Source: Yokenella regensburgei ATCC 49455 (GTDB lineage: Bacteria; Pseudomonadota; Gammaproteobacteria; Enterobacterales; Enterobacteriaceae). Taken from it: DNA of 64,000 bases. Position numbers and translations under genes: made by a program. Of this stretch, positions 8,158 through 18,882 are shown piece after piece; the first letter of the stretch is position 1, and every line of letters starts with the position of its first letter. Below the pieces are notes generated by a model, which searched no databases, was not told the origin of the DNA, and worked only from the letters and a program-made list of their open reading frames with translations. Where the stretch lies: contig NZ_JMPS01000079.1 of NCBI RefSeq assembly GCF_000735455.1, forward strand, positions 1-64,000, given 5' to 3'.

Positions 8158-9483
8158 TCATCCATATTTTTTCATAATGGTCATTTTTCCGGTTTGTGAT
8201 AAGGAGAGCCCGCGCGTCTCCGGAGCGAAGAAAATAGAGACCAGCCAGCCGATTAACGATATTAAGGCTCCTGTCAGCATGACCGTACTGATGCCGTAAC
8301 GGGTGATAAACACCGGCAGCGCCCAGGTAGAAATCACCGTTCCGATACGGCTTATCGACATAATCACCCCCACCGCCGATGCGCGGATATCGGTAGGAAA
8401 CAGCTCATTGGGATAGAGCCACTGCAGGATCCCCGGCCCACCGGAGAAAAAGGCGTACACCGCAAACGCGACAATCACCAGCCAGATGTCGAGGCTCGAA
8501 ACCAGCCCCAATACCGCCAGCGCCAGCGTCATCATGGCGAAACTGCCGATAAGCAACGGTCGACGGCCAATTTTGTTAAGCCAGTACATGGCCGGCAGGC
8601 AGCCGAGCATAAAAAACAGGCTGATGACGACGTTTCCCAGCGCCGCGGTGCGTCCCTGATCCCAGCCGAGCAGGCCGACAATCTGCGGCCCGAAGGTGTA
8701 GAGCGCGAACATTGGGATCACCTGACAGGTCCAGATGGCGGCGACAAACAGTACGAATGAGAAATGTCGCCGGGTAAACAGCTGCAGAAACCGCGTTTCC
8801 TGGGCCGGCTCTTCATCAAAAACAACCGGTTCCCCGAACAGTTTCAGCATCATCTGCTCACATTCCTGCACCCGTCCTTTACGCAGCAGCCAGCGCGGGG
8901 ATTCCGGTAGGTCAAAGCGCCCCACCAGAATAAGCACACAGGGGATAAACGCGCTGCCGAGCATCCAGCGCCAGCCGTCTGCCACGTCGTACAGCAGATA
9001 GCCCACCAGATTGGCGCAGGTTGCACCGACGTACCACATCGCCGCAATAAATCCGACGGCGAACGCCCGCTGGCGGGTATTGGAAAACTCGGTAATCATC
9101 GAGGTGGCAATGGGATAGTCGGCCCCAATCACAATGCCGATAAGCACCCGCATTACCAGCAATTCCATTGGCGACGACACCCACATGGTGGCAAGAGAAA
9201 TCAGACCGATAAGAATAATGTCAATAAGAAACATCTTTCGCCGCCCTACCCGGTCTGAAATATAACCGAAGAGCGACGTACCAATAAAAAGCCCAACCAG
9301 CGTCGCGGCGCCGAGTAGGCCAATCCATTCAGCATCAAGATGTAATAAAGGGGTTAACTGTTCAAGTGCCACGCCAATTATCACCAGCACGTAGCCATCA
9401 AGAAACGGTCCCCCGCTACCCCACAACATTATCCGCCGGTGTATTGAGGTAAATTGTATGTCATCAAAATTTCTGGCTTGCAT
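8158..9483 (-). CDS. yaaU: MFS transporter YaaU (sugar-transporter-like, substrate unknown)
   Basis: A 441-residue major facilitator protein with twelve predicted spans. The loop motifs GYISDRVGRRKMF (after span 2) and PESPRWLL (after span 6), and a central loop ending FTRRHFSF, are typical of the sugar/metabolite subfamily. In E. coli yaaU follows fixX in the same orientation, and here too it is next to the fix genes, 91 bases downstream. A strong terminator lies between them, so it may be mostly transcribed on its own. A role in carnitine-related transport is possible but not shown by sequence. Confidence 0.9.
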   Translation of the reverse strand: MQARNFDDIQFTSIHRRIMLWGSGGPFLDGYVLVIIGVALEQLTPLLHLDAEWIGLLGAATLVGLFIGTSLFGYISDRVGRRKMFLIDIILIGLISLATMWVSSPMELLVMRVLIGIVIGADYPIATSMITEFSNTRQRAFAVGFIAAMWYVGATCANLVGYLLYDVADGWRWMLGSAFIPCVLILVGRFDLPESPRWLLRKGRVQECEQMMLKLFGEPVVFDEEPAQETRFLQLFTRRHFSFVLFVAAIWTCQVIPMFALYTFGPQIVGLLGWDQGRTAALGNVVISLFFMLGCLPAMYWLNKIGRRPLLIGSFAMMTLALAVLGLVSSLDIWLVIVAFAVYAFFSGGPGILQWLYPNELFPTDIRASAVGVIMSISRIGTVISTWALPVFITRYGISTVMLTGALISLIGWLVSIFFAPETRGLSLSQTGKMTIMKKYG

Positions 9484-9524
9484 TTTTTATTTCTCATTTA
9501 TGCCTGCAAACATATCCCTGCAAT

Positions 9525-9557
9525 AAAAAACTCCCGCAGATCAAACGATCGCGGGAG
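9525..9557 (-). terminator. Intrinsic terminator after fixABCX
   Basis: Reading leftward from fixX, CTCCCGCGATC pairs with GATCTGCGGGAG around a short loop (9531-9557). Six T residues (the A run at 9525-9530) follow directly. This is a strong rho-independent terminator between fixX and yaaU. Confidence 0.85.
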
Positions 9558-9574
9558 AACGCTAAGAACAGCCA

Positions 9575-9862
9575 TTATCCGTAACGATATTCCACGCCGA
9601 AGGTACCGCGTGGGTATTCCCATTTTTCCAGTGCGCTGCCGAGCCCGAGGATCCGGCAGGTGCCGCACTCCAGGCAACCGGCATAATCAAACCGCACGGA
9701 GCCATCGTCCTGTTTTTTATATAATCCGGCCGGGCAGGCTTTGGTTAATAATTCCAGCACCTGCCGATCTGGCACTGATTTAACAACGATATGCGGATAC
9801 TGTTCATCGACGTTAAATTTGTTGATGCCGAGTTTGACGTCCACGTTGACAGGCGTACTCAT
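9575..9862 (-). CDS. fixX: Ferredoxin-like protein FixX
   Basis: A 95-residue ferredoxin-like protein, the same length as in E. coli, carrying electrons with FixABC for crotonobetainyl-CoA reduction. The C-terminal half holds CPAGLYKK and CLECGTCRIL, the cysteine motifs of this family. The start codon overlaps the fixC stop by four bases, so the two are probably translationally coupled. It is the last gene before the fix terminator. Confidence 0.95.
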   Translation of the reverse strand: MSTPVNVDVKLGINKFNVDEQYPHIVVKSVPDRQVLELLTKACPAGLYKKQDDGSVRFDYAGCLECGTCRILGLGSALEKWEYPRGTFGVEYRYG

Positions 9863-11145
9863 AGCGCGGTGACTCCTTTCAGGCCATCTTTTAACAGGTT
9901 GATAAAGCCGACGCTTTTGCCATAACGTAAAAGCGTTTTACGCAGCGGCACCGGTGCTCTGCCGCTGACCGTGAACAACTCGCCGGCAATACCGACCGCC
10001 ATCTCCGGGTAGCGGGTGAACATCCGCGGGTTGTCGAGAAACGCGGGCATTTTCTGGTACATTTTCATGTCCCGTAGCGCCCCCGCTTCCAGCAGGCGCA
10101 GGTATTCGCTGAGGCTCTGCTTGCTGAAATCGGCTTTCTGCATCGCCGCCAGCACCGCTTTTGCCGCCGCTTCGCCCGAGGAAATAGCCAGATCCATCCC
10201 ACGAATAGTGAAGCCGAGATTCATACACATTCCTGCGGCATCACCGGCCACCAGCACGCCGTCACGGACCAGCTCCGTCTGCATGCGTAACCCGGCCTCC
10301 GGCACCACGTGCGCAGCGTATTCCAGCATTTTGCCCCCGGCGATAAGCGGTGCGACGGCGGGATGCTGTTTGAAATCCTCCAGCATCTGCGGCACTGATT
10401 TCTTCGCCTCTTTCAGGTGATGCAGGCCGCACACCAGCCCCAGCGAGACGGTGGTATCGTTGGTGTAGAGGAAACCACCGCCCATCAGACCGTCGGTCGG
10501 CGCTCCGGCAAAGAGCCACGCCACGCCCTCATTGCCCGTCAGGTTAAAGCGGTCCTGCAGCACCGTTTTCGGCAGTTCGATAAGCTCCTTCACCCCCACG
10601 GCGACGTTTTCCGCCGCAACCGGTTTTGTCATTCCCAGCTGCTCGGCAAGCAATGAGTTCACGCCGTCGGCGAGAATAACGGTTCTGGCTTCCAGCACGT
10701 CGCCGTCGGCCTCCACGCCAATCACTTTGCCGTCTTTCTCTACCAGCCGGTCAACGCGGATCCCGGTGATGCACTGCGCGCCGGCGTTTTCCGCCTGCTC
10801 CGCAAGCCAGGCATCAAATTTGCTGCGCAGTACCGACCATGACACTTCGCCTGCAACCTGCTCGTCGCCGTTCTGGTAATCTACGGTCATCGCCCTTGTG
10901 GCGGTCAGAAACGACAATCGCTCCCGGGTGATGACCCGCTCGACCGGAGCATGTTCGGCGAATCCAGGGATTATCCGCTCAAGGCTGTGCGCATACATCC
11001 GCCCACCGGTGACGTTTTTTCCCCCCGCCGTATTGCCACGTTCAATCAGTAAGACCTGTGCCCCTTCCCGGGCCAACACCAGCGCCGCAACGGAACCCGC
11101 CAGCCCCGCCCCCACGATAATGGCATCGAAGACATCTTCGGACAT
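9859..11145 (-). CDS. fixC: FAD-dependent oxidoreductase FixC (ETF-quinone oxidoreductase family)
   Basis: Flavoprotein, 428 residues. The N-terminal dinucleotide-binding fold DAIIVGAGLAGSVAALVLAREG (residues about 7-28) and a second FAD motif VLVAGDAAGMCMNLGFTIRGMDLA are clear. It is thought to accept electrons from the FixAB electron-transfer flavoprotein, and with FixX routes them to CaiA in carnitine metabolism. The start MSEDVFDA at 11143-11145 matches E. coli; an ATG two codons upstream is possible. It lies about 40 bases after fixB. Confidence 0.96.
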   Translation of the reverse strand: MSEDVFDAIIVGAGLAGSVAALVLAREGAQVLLIERGNTAGGKNVTGGRMYAHSLERIIPGFAEHAPVERVITRERLSFLTATRAMTVDYQNGDEQVAGEVSWSVLRSKFDAWLAEQAENAGAQCITGIRVDRLVEKDGKVIGVEADGDVLEARTVILADGVNSLLAEQLGMTKPVAAENVAVGVKELIELPKTVLQDRFNLTGNEGVAWLFAGAPTDGLMGGGFLYTNDTTVSLGLVCGLHHLKEAKKSVPQMLEDFKQHPAVAPLIAGGKMLEYAAHVVPEAGLRMQTELVRDGVLVAGDAAGMCMNLGFTIRGMDLAISSGEAAAKAVLAAMQKADFSKQSLSEYLRLLEAGALRDMKMYQKMPAFLDNPRMFTRYPEMAVGIAGELFTVSGRAPVPLRKTLLRYGKSVGFINLLKDGLKGVTAL

Positions 11146-11186
11146 AACCACTCCACAACTTGTCGTTTGATGGATGAAAACGGGAA

Positions 11187-12128
11187 TTAATTTGCCAGCT
11201 GACGGGTTATTGCCGGCAGGATCTTAAAGAGATCGCCCACGATACCGTAATCCGCGTACTGGAAAATTGGCGCATTTTTATCTTTATTCACCGCCACAAT
11301 AGTCTGCGCGCCGTTGGCTCCGACCATGTGCTGGATTTGCCCGGAGATCCCGACCGCCAGATAGAGTTCCGGCTTCAGCATCAGGTTAGAGATCCCGACA
11401 TAACGCTCGTGCGCCATCCATTTTTCGTTCTCCGCCACCGGGCGGGAACAGGCGAGCTCTGCGCCAATAGCGCGGCACAGCGCATCGGCAAGCGCGATAT
11501 TCTCCTGGCTGCCAATCCCGCGCCCAACGCTCACCACCAGCCGGGCTTTATCCAGACTCACCGCGTGGCTTTCCCGAGCCTCAACGTGGCTGCGGATAAC
11601 CGCCTGCTTTGGTGCCATCCATGCCGCCGGCTGCGCGGTACCGCTGAGTGCGGTATCCGCCTGCGCGGCGTCAAACGTACCGGCGCTGAGGGTGACCACG
11701 CAGTAAGGGCTGTGCAGCGTTTCATCGCCAAACGCCAGACCGCCGTAGACCATATGCTTTGCGACCGGTGCATCACCGTCGATGGCAAGCGCCGTTACAT
11801 CGTTGGCGATGGCGGCGTTGAGCCTTGCTCCCAGCCGCGCTGCCAGTAGCTTGCCGCGCCGACCGTTGGGCAACAGCACCAGCCCGCCAGAACTTTGCGC
11901 CTGCATCACCGCCACCATCGTGTCGGCGTAGTCTTCCATTATCCGGTCATCCGGTTTCCCTTCCAGTTGCCAGACCTGCTGCGCGCCAAGCTGGAAAGCG
12001 CTGCTGCTCTGCTGCGCATTCAGCGTGAATACCTGTACGTTGTCCCCCAGCGCGCTGGCGCCCCCCATGAGCTCCGGCAGGCGGGATAAGGTATCGCTAA
12101 AAACCCATACTGATGAAAACTGACTCAT
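11187..12128 (-). CDS. fixB: Electron transfer flavoprotein alpha subunit-like FixB
   Basis: ETF alpha-type protein, 313 residues, partner of FixA. The C-terminal FAD-binding region is recognisable: [40 protein letters not shown] and [22 protein letters not shown]. It lies 12 bases after fixA in the operon. In carnitine-using enterobacteria FixAB feeds electrons for reduction of crotonobetainyl-CoA; electron bifurcation is known for related FixABCX systems but not shown here. Confidence 0.96.
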   Translation of the reverse strand: MSQFSSVWVFSDTLSRLPELMGGASALGDNVQVFTLNAQQSSSAFQLGAQQVWQLEGKPDDRIMEDYADTMVAVMQAQSSGGLVLLPNGRRGKLLAARLGARLNAAIANDVTALAIDGDAPVAKHMVYGGLAFGDETLHSPYCVVTLSAGTFDAAQADTALSGTAQPAAWMAPKQAVIRSHVEARESHAVSLDKARLVVSVGRGIGSQENIALADALCRAIGAELACSRPVAENEKWMAHERYVGISNLMLKPELYLAVGISGQIQHMVGANGAQTIVAVNKDKNAPIFQYADYGIVGDLFKILPAITRQLAN

Positions 12129-12140
12129 AACCTTTCCCCC

Positions 12141-12914
12141 TTAGTTAATGATTTTGCGCAGATGATCCGCAAACTCGGCAATCTGGTCGTCACCGTCACC
12201 TTCAATGATGATCCGCTGGCGTACTTTCTGTTTTGGTGCCGCAACTCGCTGTTGTGAAAGCGCGGTAACGTCACCAACGGCCAGATCGGTGGTGCTCCAG
12301 GCCTGCACCGGTTTTTTTGCCGCACTGAGAATGGCCTTCATCGAGGGGATCTGCGGCACGTTGATATCGGTCGAAACGGCAATTACCGCCGGCAGTGGCA
12401 CCGTCAGCGTTTCGCTTTCGTCTTCCAGCTCACGCTCGATGGTTATCGTTTCAGGGGTCAGAGAGAGGATTTTTTTGATGCCGTTAAGCGCCGGAAGCCC
12501 CAGGGCTTCTCCCACCAGCAGGCCCACCTGCTGGGCGTAGAGATCGGCAGAGCCGTCACCGCAGAGCATTAACGAGAAGCCAATTTTATCGGCCGCTTTC
12601 GCAAGCGTTGCCGCCGTCTGGTGCGGCAGCGCATGCTCCAGCTGCTCGTCCACGACCACAACCAGCTCGTCTGGCCCCCGGGAGAGTACGTCTTTGCGCC
12701 CTTTGACATTGTTGAGCGCGGCACCGCCCACGCTCAGCGCGATGATGTTGGCTTCCGGCAGCTGAGACTTAAGCTGAACGGCAGCCTCAATGGCGTTGAG
12801 ATCGTACTGGCTGATTTTGCCATCCGCACGGGAGAAATCGAGCGAGCCATCCGCACTATTTACCGTAATATCCTGTTCGTCAGGCACACATTTATAACAA
12901 GTAATAATATTCAT
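12141..12914 (-). CDS. fixA: Electron transfer flavoprotein beta subunit-like FixA
   Basis: ETF beta-type protein, 257 residues, beginning [16 protein letters not shown] as in E. coli FixA. Family motifs include [25 protein letters not shown] and [24 protein letters not shown]. First gene of fixABCX, transcribed divergently from caiT across a 324-base shared control region. Divergent fix and cai operons are known to be co-induced anaerobically by carnitine through CaiF, CRP and FNR. Confidence 0.97.
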   Translation of the reverse strand: MNIITCYKCVPDEQDITVNSADGSLDFSRADGKISQYDLNAIEAAVQLKSQLPEANIIALSVGGAALNNVKGRKDVLSRGPDELVVVVDEQLEHALPHQTAATLAKAADKIGFSLMLCGDGSADLYAQQVGLLVGEALGLPALNGIKKILSLTPETITIERELEDESETLTVPLPAVIAVSTDINVPQIPSMKAILSAAKKPVQAWSTTDLAVGDVTALSQQRVAAPKQKVRQRIIIEGDGDDQIAEFADHLRKIIN

Positions 12915-13238
12915 TACCTCTCCTGGTATATCAATAAATACGTTATTGGCTATGCAATGGAATATATGAGTAACACAGCAAAACAGGCAAAAATAAAACC
13001 TGGGTCACCAATATTGAACACATGGATTTTTAAATAATAACAACGTTCAATATTGCTATCTCCCTCACCAATATTGAACGTCGCCTTGACTCCGCAGTAT
13101 CAGTATTCATTATGGTTTTCACCGCCATAGCAACAACAAGGAAATGGTCCGCACGCTACTTAAATTAACAAAAAGATAACACAAAAGGGAATTACGCATA
13201 CCTTCTCGTAATACGCCTAAATAAACTGGACTTTATCT
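12915..13238. promoter_or_regulatory. Divergent fixA-caiT control region with CaiF half-sites
   Basis: This 324-base gap holds no gene. Three copies of the 11-base element CAATATTGAAC are present: forward at 13009-13019, inverted (GTTCAATATTG) at 13045-13055, and forward at 13069-13079. The second and third are inverted and exactly 13 bases apart, as recalled for CaiF operator half-sites in E. coli. Copies one and three share the longer TCACCAATATTGAAC. The region near caiT is AT-rich and would carry the promoters. CRP and FNR action is expected from the known system, but no perfect CRP or FNR box was identified here. Confidence 0.75.
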
Positions 13239-14753
13239 ATGAGCAAAGAAAATAAGAAATCGGGAATAGAGCCTAAAGTATTTTTCCCGCCTTTAATTGT
13301 GGTTGGCATTCTTTGTTGGTTAACCGTTCGCGATCTGGATGCGGCGAATACGGTAATTAATGCGGTCTTTAGTTATGTCACTAACGTCTGGGGCTGGGCG
13401 TTTGAATGGTACATGGTCATCATGTTCGGCGGCTGGTTCTGGCTGGTATTCGGCCGCTACGCAAAAAAACGCCTGGGCGATGAACCGCCGGAGTTCAGCA
13501 CCGCCAGCTGGATTTTCATGATGTTCGCCTCCTGCACCTCTGCGGCCGTGCTGTTCTGGGGATCGATTGAGATCTTCTACTACATCTCCAGCCCGCCGTT
13601 CGGTCTTGCGCCCTACTCGCTGCAGGCTAAAGAGTTGGGGCTCGCCTACAGCCTGCTGCACTGGGGCCCGCTTCCGTGGGCAACGTACAGCTTTCTGTCG
13701 GTGGCGTTTGCCTACTTCTTCTTTGTGCGCAAGATGGACGTTATTCGTCCCAGCAGTACGCTGGCCCCGCTGGTCGGCGAAAAGCGCGCTAACGGGCTGC
13801 TCGGTACGATTATCGACAACTTCTATCTGGTGGCGCTGATCTTCGCCATGGGAACCAGCCTCGGGCTCGCCACGCCGCTGGTGACCGAGTGTATTCAATA
13901 CCTGTTTGGTATTCCGCACACCCTGGAGCTGGATGCCATCATCATTGCCTGCTGGATAGTGCTGAACGCCATCTGCGTTGCCTGTGGTCTGCAGAAAGGG
14001 GTAAAAATCGCCAGCGATGTGCGTAGCTATCTGAGCTTTCTGATCCTCGGTTGGGTCTTTATTGTCAGCGGCGCCAGCTTCATCATGAACTACTTCACCG
14101 ATTCCGTCGGCACGCTGCTGATGTACCTGCCACGGATGCTGTTCTACACCGACCCTATCGGTAAAAGCGGTTTCCCGCAGGGCTGGACCGTTTTCTACTG
14201 GGCCTGGTGGGTGATTTACGCCATTCAGATGAGCATCTTCCTCGCCCGCATCTCCAAAGGCCGCACCGTGCGTGAACTGTGTCTTGGCATGGTTGCCGGG
14301 CTGACGGCGGCAACCTGGCTGCTGTGGACCATTCTCGGTAGCAATACGCTGCAGCTGATTGATAACAACATCATCAACATTCCGCAGCTCATCAGCCAGC
14401 ACGGCGTACCGCGCGCCATTATCGAAACCTGGGCCGCGCTGCCGCTGCGGACGGCCACCATGTGGGGCTTCTTCATCCTGTGCTTTATCGCCACCGTCAC
14501 GCTGATTAACGCCTGCTCTTACACCCTGGCGATGTCCACCTGCCGGGCGGTGAAAGACGGTGAAGAGCCTCCGCTGCTGGTGCGCATCGGCTGGTCCGTT
14601 CTGGTGGGCATCATCGGCATTATCCTGCTGGCGCTCGGCGGTCTGAAGCCGATTCAGACCGCGATTATCGCCGGGGGCTGCCCGCTGTTCTTCGTCAACA
14701 TTATGGTCACGCTCTCCTTCATCAAAGACGCCAAAGTGCACTGGAAAGACTGA
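13239..14753 (+). CDS. caiT: L-carnitine/gamma-butyrobetaine antiporter CaiT (BCCT family)
   Basis: Inner-membrane BCCT transporter, 504 residues, exactly the E. coli length. It exchanges external L-carnitine for internal gamma-butyrobetaine without ion gradients. Twelve hydrophobic segments are present. The family signature [31 protein letters not shown] (about residues 314-345, listed here as WTVFYWAWW and [13 protein letters not shown]) contains the tryptophan box and substrate-site aromatics. First gene of caiTABCDE, transcribed away from fixA. Identification is firm. Confidence 0.97.
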   Translation: MSKENKKSGIEPKVFFPPLIVVGILCWLTVRDLDAANTVINAVFSYVTNVWGWAFEWYMVIMFGGWFWLVFGRYAKKRLGDEPPEFSTASWIFMMFASCTSAAVLFWGSIEIFYYISSPPFGLAPYSLQAKELGLAYSLLHWGPLPWATYSFLSVAFAYFFFVRKMDVIRPSSTLAPLVGEKRANGLLGTIIDNFYLVALIFAMGTSLGLATPLVTECIQYLFGIPHTLELDAIIIACWIVLNAICVACGLQKGVKIASDVRSYLSFLILGWVFIVSGASFIMNYFTDSVGTLLMYLPRMLFYTDPIGKSGFPQGWTVFYWAWWVIYAIQMSIFLARISKGRTVRELCLGMVAGLTAATWLLWTILGSNTLQLIDNNIINIPQLISQHGVPRAIIETWAALPLRTATMWGFFILCFIATVTLINACSYTLAMSTCRAVKDGEEPPLLVRIGWSVLVGIIGIILLALGGLKPIQTAIIAGGCPLFFVNIMVTLSFIKDAKVHWKD

Positions 14754-14791
14754 CGCTTTTTTAAAAAACGACATGCTAAGAGGTTATTACG

Positions 14792-15934
14792 ATGGATTTT
14801 CAACTGAATGATGAGCAGGAACTGTTTGTCGCGGGTATCCGTGAGCTGATGGCAAGTGAAAACTGGGAAGCCTATTTTGCCGAGTGCGATCGCGACAGCG
14901 TTTATCCTGAGCGTTTCGTTAAAGCACTGGCGGAAATGGGCATCGACAGCCTGCTTATCCCGGAAGAGCACGGCGGGCTGGATGCCGGTTTTGTGACCGT
15001 GGCGGCGGTGTGGATGGAGCTGGGTCGTCTGGGCGCCCCAACCTATGTGCTGTACCAGTTGCCAGGCGGATTCAACACCTTCCTGCGCGAAGGCACGCCG
15101 GAGCAGATTGACCGCATTATGGCGTTTCGCGGCACCGGTAAACAGATGTGGAACTCGGCGATTACTGAACCGGGCGCGGGCTCTGACGTGGGGAGTTTAC
15201 AGAGCAACTATACCCGTAAGAATGGTAAGGTTTATCTTAATGGCAGCAAATGCTTCATCACCAGCAGCGCTTATACCCCGTATGTGGTGGTCATGGCGCG
15301 CGATGCCGCCTCACCGGATAAAGCCATTTTCACCGAGTGGTGCGTCGACATGAGCAAGCCGGGCGTCAAAATCAACAAGCTCGAAAAGCTAGGTCTGCGC
15401 ATGGACAGCTGCTGCGAACTGGTCTTCGACAACGTTGAACTTGATGAAACGGATATGTTTGGCCGGGAAGGCAACGGTTTTAACCGGGTAAAAGAGGAGT
15501 TTGACCATGAGCGTTTCCTCGTGGCGCTCACCAACTACGGCACCGCGATGTGCGCCTTTGAAGACGCGGCGCGCTACGCCAATCAGCGCGTTCAGTTTGG
15601 TGAAACTATCGGCCGCTACCAGCTTATTCAGGAGAAGTTCGCCCATATGGCCATCAAGCTCAACGCGATGAAAAACATGCTCTACGAAGCGGCCTGGAAA
15701 AGCGACAACGGCACGATCACCTCCGGGGATGCGGCGATGTGTAAATACTTCTGCGCCAACGCGGCCTTTGAGGTTGTCGATAGCGCAATGCAGGTGCTCG
15801 GCGGTATCGGCATTGCCGGTAATCACCGCATTACCCGCTTCTGGCGCGATCTGCGCGTGGATCGTGTCTCCGGCGGTTCGGATGAAATGCAGATCCTGAC
15901 GCTCGGTCGTTCGGTCCTGAAACAGTATCGCTAA
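14792..15934 (+). CDS. caiA: Crotonobetainyl-CoA reductase CaiA (acyl-CoA dehydrogenase family)
   Basis: FAD enzyme of 380 residues, cytoplasmic, that reduces crotonobetainyl-CoA to gamma-butyrobetainyl-CoA with electrons from FixABCX. Acyl-CoA dehydrogenase hallmarks are [30 protein letters not shown] and the C-terminal ALEVVD-like segment [30 protein letters not shown]. It starts 38 bases after caiT, with AAGAGG before the ATG. Between caiA and caiB there is a REP element. Confidence 0.96.
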   Translation: MDFQLNDEQELFVAGIRELMASENWEAYFAECDRDSVYPERFVKALAEMGIDSLLIPEEHGGLDAGFVTVAAVWMELGRLGAPTYVLYQLPGGFNTFLREGTPEQIDRIMAFRGTGKQMWNSAITEPGAGSDVGSLQSNYTRKNGKVYLNGSKCFITSSAYTPYVVVMARDAASPDKAIFTEWCVDMSKPGVKINKLEKLGLRMDSCCELVFDNVELDETDMFGREGNGFNRVKEEFDHERFLVALTNYGTAMCAFEDAARYANQRVQFGETIGRYQLIQEKFAHMAIKLNAMKNMLYEAAWKSDNGTITSGDAAMCKYFCANAAFEVVDSAMQVLGGIGIAGNHRITRFWRDLRVDRVSGGSDEMQILTLGRSVLKQYR

Positions 15935-15962
15935 CAGGCTGGCACTTTGCCCTGTAGCGACT

Positions 15963-15995
15963 GCCGGATGCGGCTATGCCTTATCCGGCCTACAA
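15963..15995. repeat. REP-like palindromic element between caiA and caiB
   Basis: GCCGGATGCGG and TTATCCGGCCTACAA form the arms of a typical enterobacterial REP/PU unit, 33 bases long, inside the 89-base caiA-caiB gap. Only one unit is seen, so it is not a full BIME array. Such units often stabilise upstream mRNA or attenuate downstream expression; that effect here is inference. Confidence 0.85.
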
Positions 15996-16023
15996 CTGCA
16001 TAACGCCATTGATGAGGTGAAGC

Positions 16024-17244
16024 ATGACTGCTCAACTACCTATGCCAGAGTTCGGCCCGCTTTCCGGGCTGCGGGTTGTCTTTTCCGGAATTGAAATCGC
16101 CGGGCCGTTTGCCGGACAAATGTTTGCCGAATGGGGTGCCGAAGTTATCTGGATAGAGAACGTCGCCTGGGCCGACACTATCCGTGTCCAGCCCCATTAC
16201 CCGCAGCTTTCACGCCGTAACCTGCGGGCACTGTCGCTTAACATTTTCAAAGATGAAGGCCGCGAGGCGTTCCTGAAGCTGATGGAAACCACCGATATCT
16301 TCATCGAAGCCAGCAAAGGCCCCGCCTTTGCCCGTCGCGGTATTACCGACGACCTGCTGTGGCAGCACAACCCTAAACTCGTTATCGCCCACCTTTCCGG
16401 TTTTGGGCAGTACGGCGACCCGCAATACACTCATTTACCAGCCTACAACACCATAGCCCAGGCCTTCAGCGGCTATTTGATCCAGAACGGTGATAAAGAT
16501 CAGCCGATGCCCGCATTCCCCTACACCGCCGACTACTTCTCCGGCATGACCGCGACTACCTCTGCGCTTGCCGCCTTGTATAAAGCCCGCCAGACCGGCA
16601 AAGGGGAAAGCATTGATATCGCGATGTACGAGGTCATGCTGCGGATGGGCCAGTACTTCATGATGGACTACTTCAACGGCGGGGAAATCTGCCCGCGCAT
16701 GACCAAAGGTAAAGATCCGTACTACGCCGGATGCGGACTATACCGCTGCAGCGATGGCTACATCGTGATGGAGCTGGTCGGCATCAGCCAGATTCAGGAG
16801 TGTTTTGCCGATATCGGCCTCGCCCATTTACTCGGGAGCAAAGAGATCCCCGAAGGGACGCAGCTCATTCATCGGGTTGAATGCCCCTTCGGTGAGCTGG
16901 TGGAGGACAAACTCGATGAATGGCTGGCGGCGCATACCATCGAACAGGTGCTGAAGCGCTTCGCCGAGCTAAATATTGCCTGCGCCAAAGTGTTGACGAT
17001 CCCGGAGCTTGAGCACAACCCGCAGTATCTCGCCCGCGAATCCATCACCCAATGGCAAAACCTGGAGGGTCGCACCTGCAAAGGCCCCAACGTGATGCCG
17101 AAATTTAAGAATAACCCAGGACAGATCTGGCGTGGTATGCCCTCTCACGGCATGGATACCGCCGCTATTTTACAAAATCTCGGTTACAGCAGTGCCGATA
17201 TCAGGGGGCTGGTCGACAAGGGGCTGGCTAAAATTGAGGAGTAA
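16024..17244 (+). CDS. caiB: L-carnitine CoA-transferase CaiB (class III CoA transferase)
   Basis: Transfers CoA from gamma-butyrobetainyl-CoA or crotonobetainyl-CoA to carnitine; 406 residues (405 in E. coli). Class III features seen are [28 protein letters not shown] at the N-terminus, the catalytic Asp region [17 protein letters not shown], and [19 protein letters not shown]. The start [13 protein letters not shown] has a GAGG ribosome-binding site nearby and matches the family N-terminus. Fully collinear with E. coli CaiB. Confidence 0.97.
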   Translation: MTAQLPMPEFGPLSGLRVVFSGIEIAGPFAGQMFAEWGAEVIWIENVAWADTIRVQPHYPQLSRRNLRALSLNIFKDEGREAFLKLMETTDIFIEASKGPAFARRGITDDLLWQHNPKLVIAHLSGFGQYGDPQYTHLPAYNTIAQAFSGYLIQNGDKDQPMPAFPYTADYFSGMTATTSALAALYKARQTGKGESIDIAMYEVMLRMGQYFMMDYFNGGEICPRMTKGKDPYYAGCGLYRCSDGYIVMELVGISQIQECFADIGLAHLLGSKEIPEGTQLIHRVECPFGELVEDKLDEWLAAHTIEQVLKRFAELNIACAKVLTIPELEHNPQYLARESITQWQNLEGRTCKGPNVMPKFKNNPGQIWRGMPSHGMDTAAILQNLGYSSADIRGLVDKGLAKIEE

Positions 17245-17303
17245 TCGCCCGAAGGGTTCAGGCCAGACCTGAATATTTAGCGATTTGACAGGATACGCGC
17301 GCA

Positions 17304-18857
17304 ATGGATGTCATTGGTGGACAACATTTAGGTCAGATGTGGGACGATTTAGCTGATGTTTACGGCGATAAAACGGCACTCATTTATGAGTCCGCTCAGG
17401 GTGAAACAGAGCACTTCAGCTACACGGGTCTGAATCAGGAAATAAACCGTACCGCCAACCTGTTCTCATCGCTTGGGATCCAGAAAGGCGATAAGGTTGC
17501 CCTGCACCTGGACAACTGTCCGGAGTTTATTTTCTGCTGGTTTGGGCTCGCGAAAATTGGCGCGGTGATGGTGCCGGTGAATGCCCGACTGCTCGGCGAA
17601 GAGTGCACCTGGCTTTTACAAGAGAGCCAGGCCAGGATGGTGGTGACCACCAGCCATTTTTATCCTGCCTATCAGCAGATCCTGGCGCAGAACGGCACGT
17701 TGCTGGAACAGATTCTGCTTATCAGGCAAACACCTATTGCGACCTGCGCGCGCACCCTCGATTTTCGGCATGAGCAGTCCCGACAGCCTGCGGAACTCCT
17801 CCACGCCGTTGCGCTAAGCGTGGAGGATACGGCAGAAATTCTGTTCACCTCGGGCACCACCTCAAGGCCCAAAGGGGTGGTCATTACCCACTACAACCTG
17901 CGCTTTGCCGGGTACTACACCGCCTGGCAATGTCAGCTTCGCAGCGACGATGTCTACCTCACCGTCATGCCGGCATTTCATATTGACTGCCAGTGTACTG
18001 CCGCCATGGCAGCTTTCTCGGCGGGGGCCACGTTTGTGTTGCTCGAGAAGTACAGTGCCCGGGCATTCTGGGGACAGATCCTGAAGTACCAGGCGACGGT
18101 CACCGAATGCATTCCCATGATGATCCGCACACTGATGGCGCAACCCCTCGCCGATAACGAAAAACAGCATCGCCTGCGCGAGGTGCTTTTCTACCTCAAT
18201 CTCTCCGTTGAGGAAAAAGACCGCTTTATCGCACGTTTCGGCGTCAGGCTGCTGACCTCTTATGGCATGACGGAAACCATCGTCGGCCTGATAGGCGACC
18301 GCCCCGGCGACAAGCGGCGCTGGCCCTCCATTGGACGTCCCGGGTTTTGTTATGAAGCACAGATCCGCGATAGCCAGAATCAGGTGCTGGGGGACGGAGA
18401 GATTGGTGAAATCTGCGTCAGAGGCATCCCGGGAAAAACGCTGTTTAAGGCCTATTACAACCAACCGGAAGCCACCGCCAGGGTATGGGACAACGGCTGG
18501 CTGCATACCGGCGACTACGGCTATCACGACGCTGAAGGCTATTTTTATTTCGTCGATCGCAGCTGCAATATCCTCAAACGCGGCGGGGAGAATGTCTCCT
18601 GTAGCGAAATTGAAAACATCCTCTCCTCACATCCCAAAATTCAGGACGTGGCCATCGTTGGTATTCCGGATGCTATTCGCGATCAGGCGATCAAAGCATT
18701 TGTTGTGCTTTTCGAAGGCGAAACCCTCAGCGAAGAGGAGTTCTTCCGCTATTGCGAACGAAATATGGCGAAATTCAAAGTGCCGTCGTTTGTGCAGATT
18801 TGCCCGGACCTGCCGCGCAACTGCTCAGGAAAAGTGATTAAAAAATATTTGCAATAA
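17304..18857 (+). CDS. caiC: Carnitine/crotonobetaine-CoA ligase CaiC
   Basis: AMP-forming acyl-CoA ligase, 517 residues, activating betaines to start the CoA cycle. The P-loop-like motif [15 protein letters not shown], the LTSYGMTET motif, the [10 protein letters not shown] motif and the C-terminal catalytic lysine region ([12 protein letters not shown]) are all present. The start [21 protein letters not shown] fits the family. It follows caiB by 59 bases. Identification firm; divergence from E. coli CaiC is somewhat greater than for CaiA and CaiB. Confidence 0.95.
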   Translation: MDVIGGQHLGQMWDDLADVYGDKTALIYESAQGETEHFSYTGLNQEINRTANLFSSLGIQKGDKVALHLDNCPEFIFCWFGLAKIGAVMVPVNARLLGEECTWLLQESQARMVVTTSHFYPAYQQILAQNGTLLEQILLIRQTPIATCARTLDFRHEQSRQPAELLHAVALSVEDTAEILFTSGTTSRPKGVVITHYNLRFAGYYTAWQCQLRSDDVYLTVMPAFHIDCQCTAAMAAFSAGATFVLLEKYSARAFWGQILKYQATVTECIPMMIRTLMAQPLADNEKQHRLREVLFYLNLSVEEKDRFIARFGVRLLTSYGMTETIVGLIGDRPGDKRRWPSIGRPGFCYEAQIRDSQNQVLGDGEIGEICVRGIPGKTLFKAYYNQPEATARVWDNGWLHTGDYGYHDAEGYFYFVDRSCNILKRGGENVSCSEIENILSSHPKIQDVAIVGIPDAIRDQAIKAFVVLFEGETLSEEEFFRYCERNMAKFKVPSFVQICPDLPRNCSGKVIKKYLQ

Positions 18858-18882
18858 CGTCTTTATTTAAAGGGATAAAAAC

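Noticed and set aside
13320-14774. A 484-codon open frame antisense to caiT
   Set aside because: It mirrors a GC-rich real gene, has low-complexity Gly/Arg/Gln/His-rich composition, no ribosome site and no recognisable domain. caiT is a firm match on the other strand.
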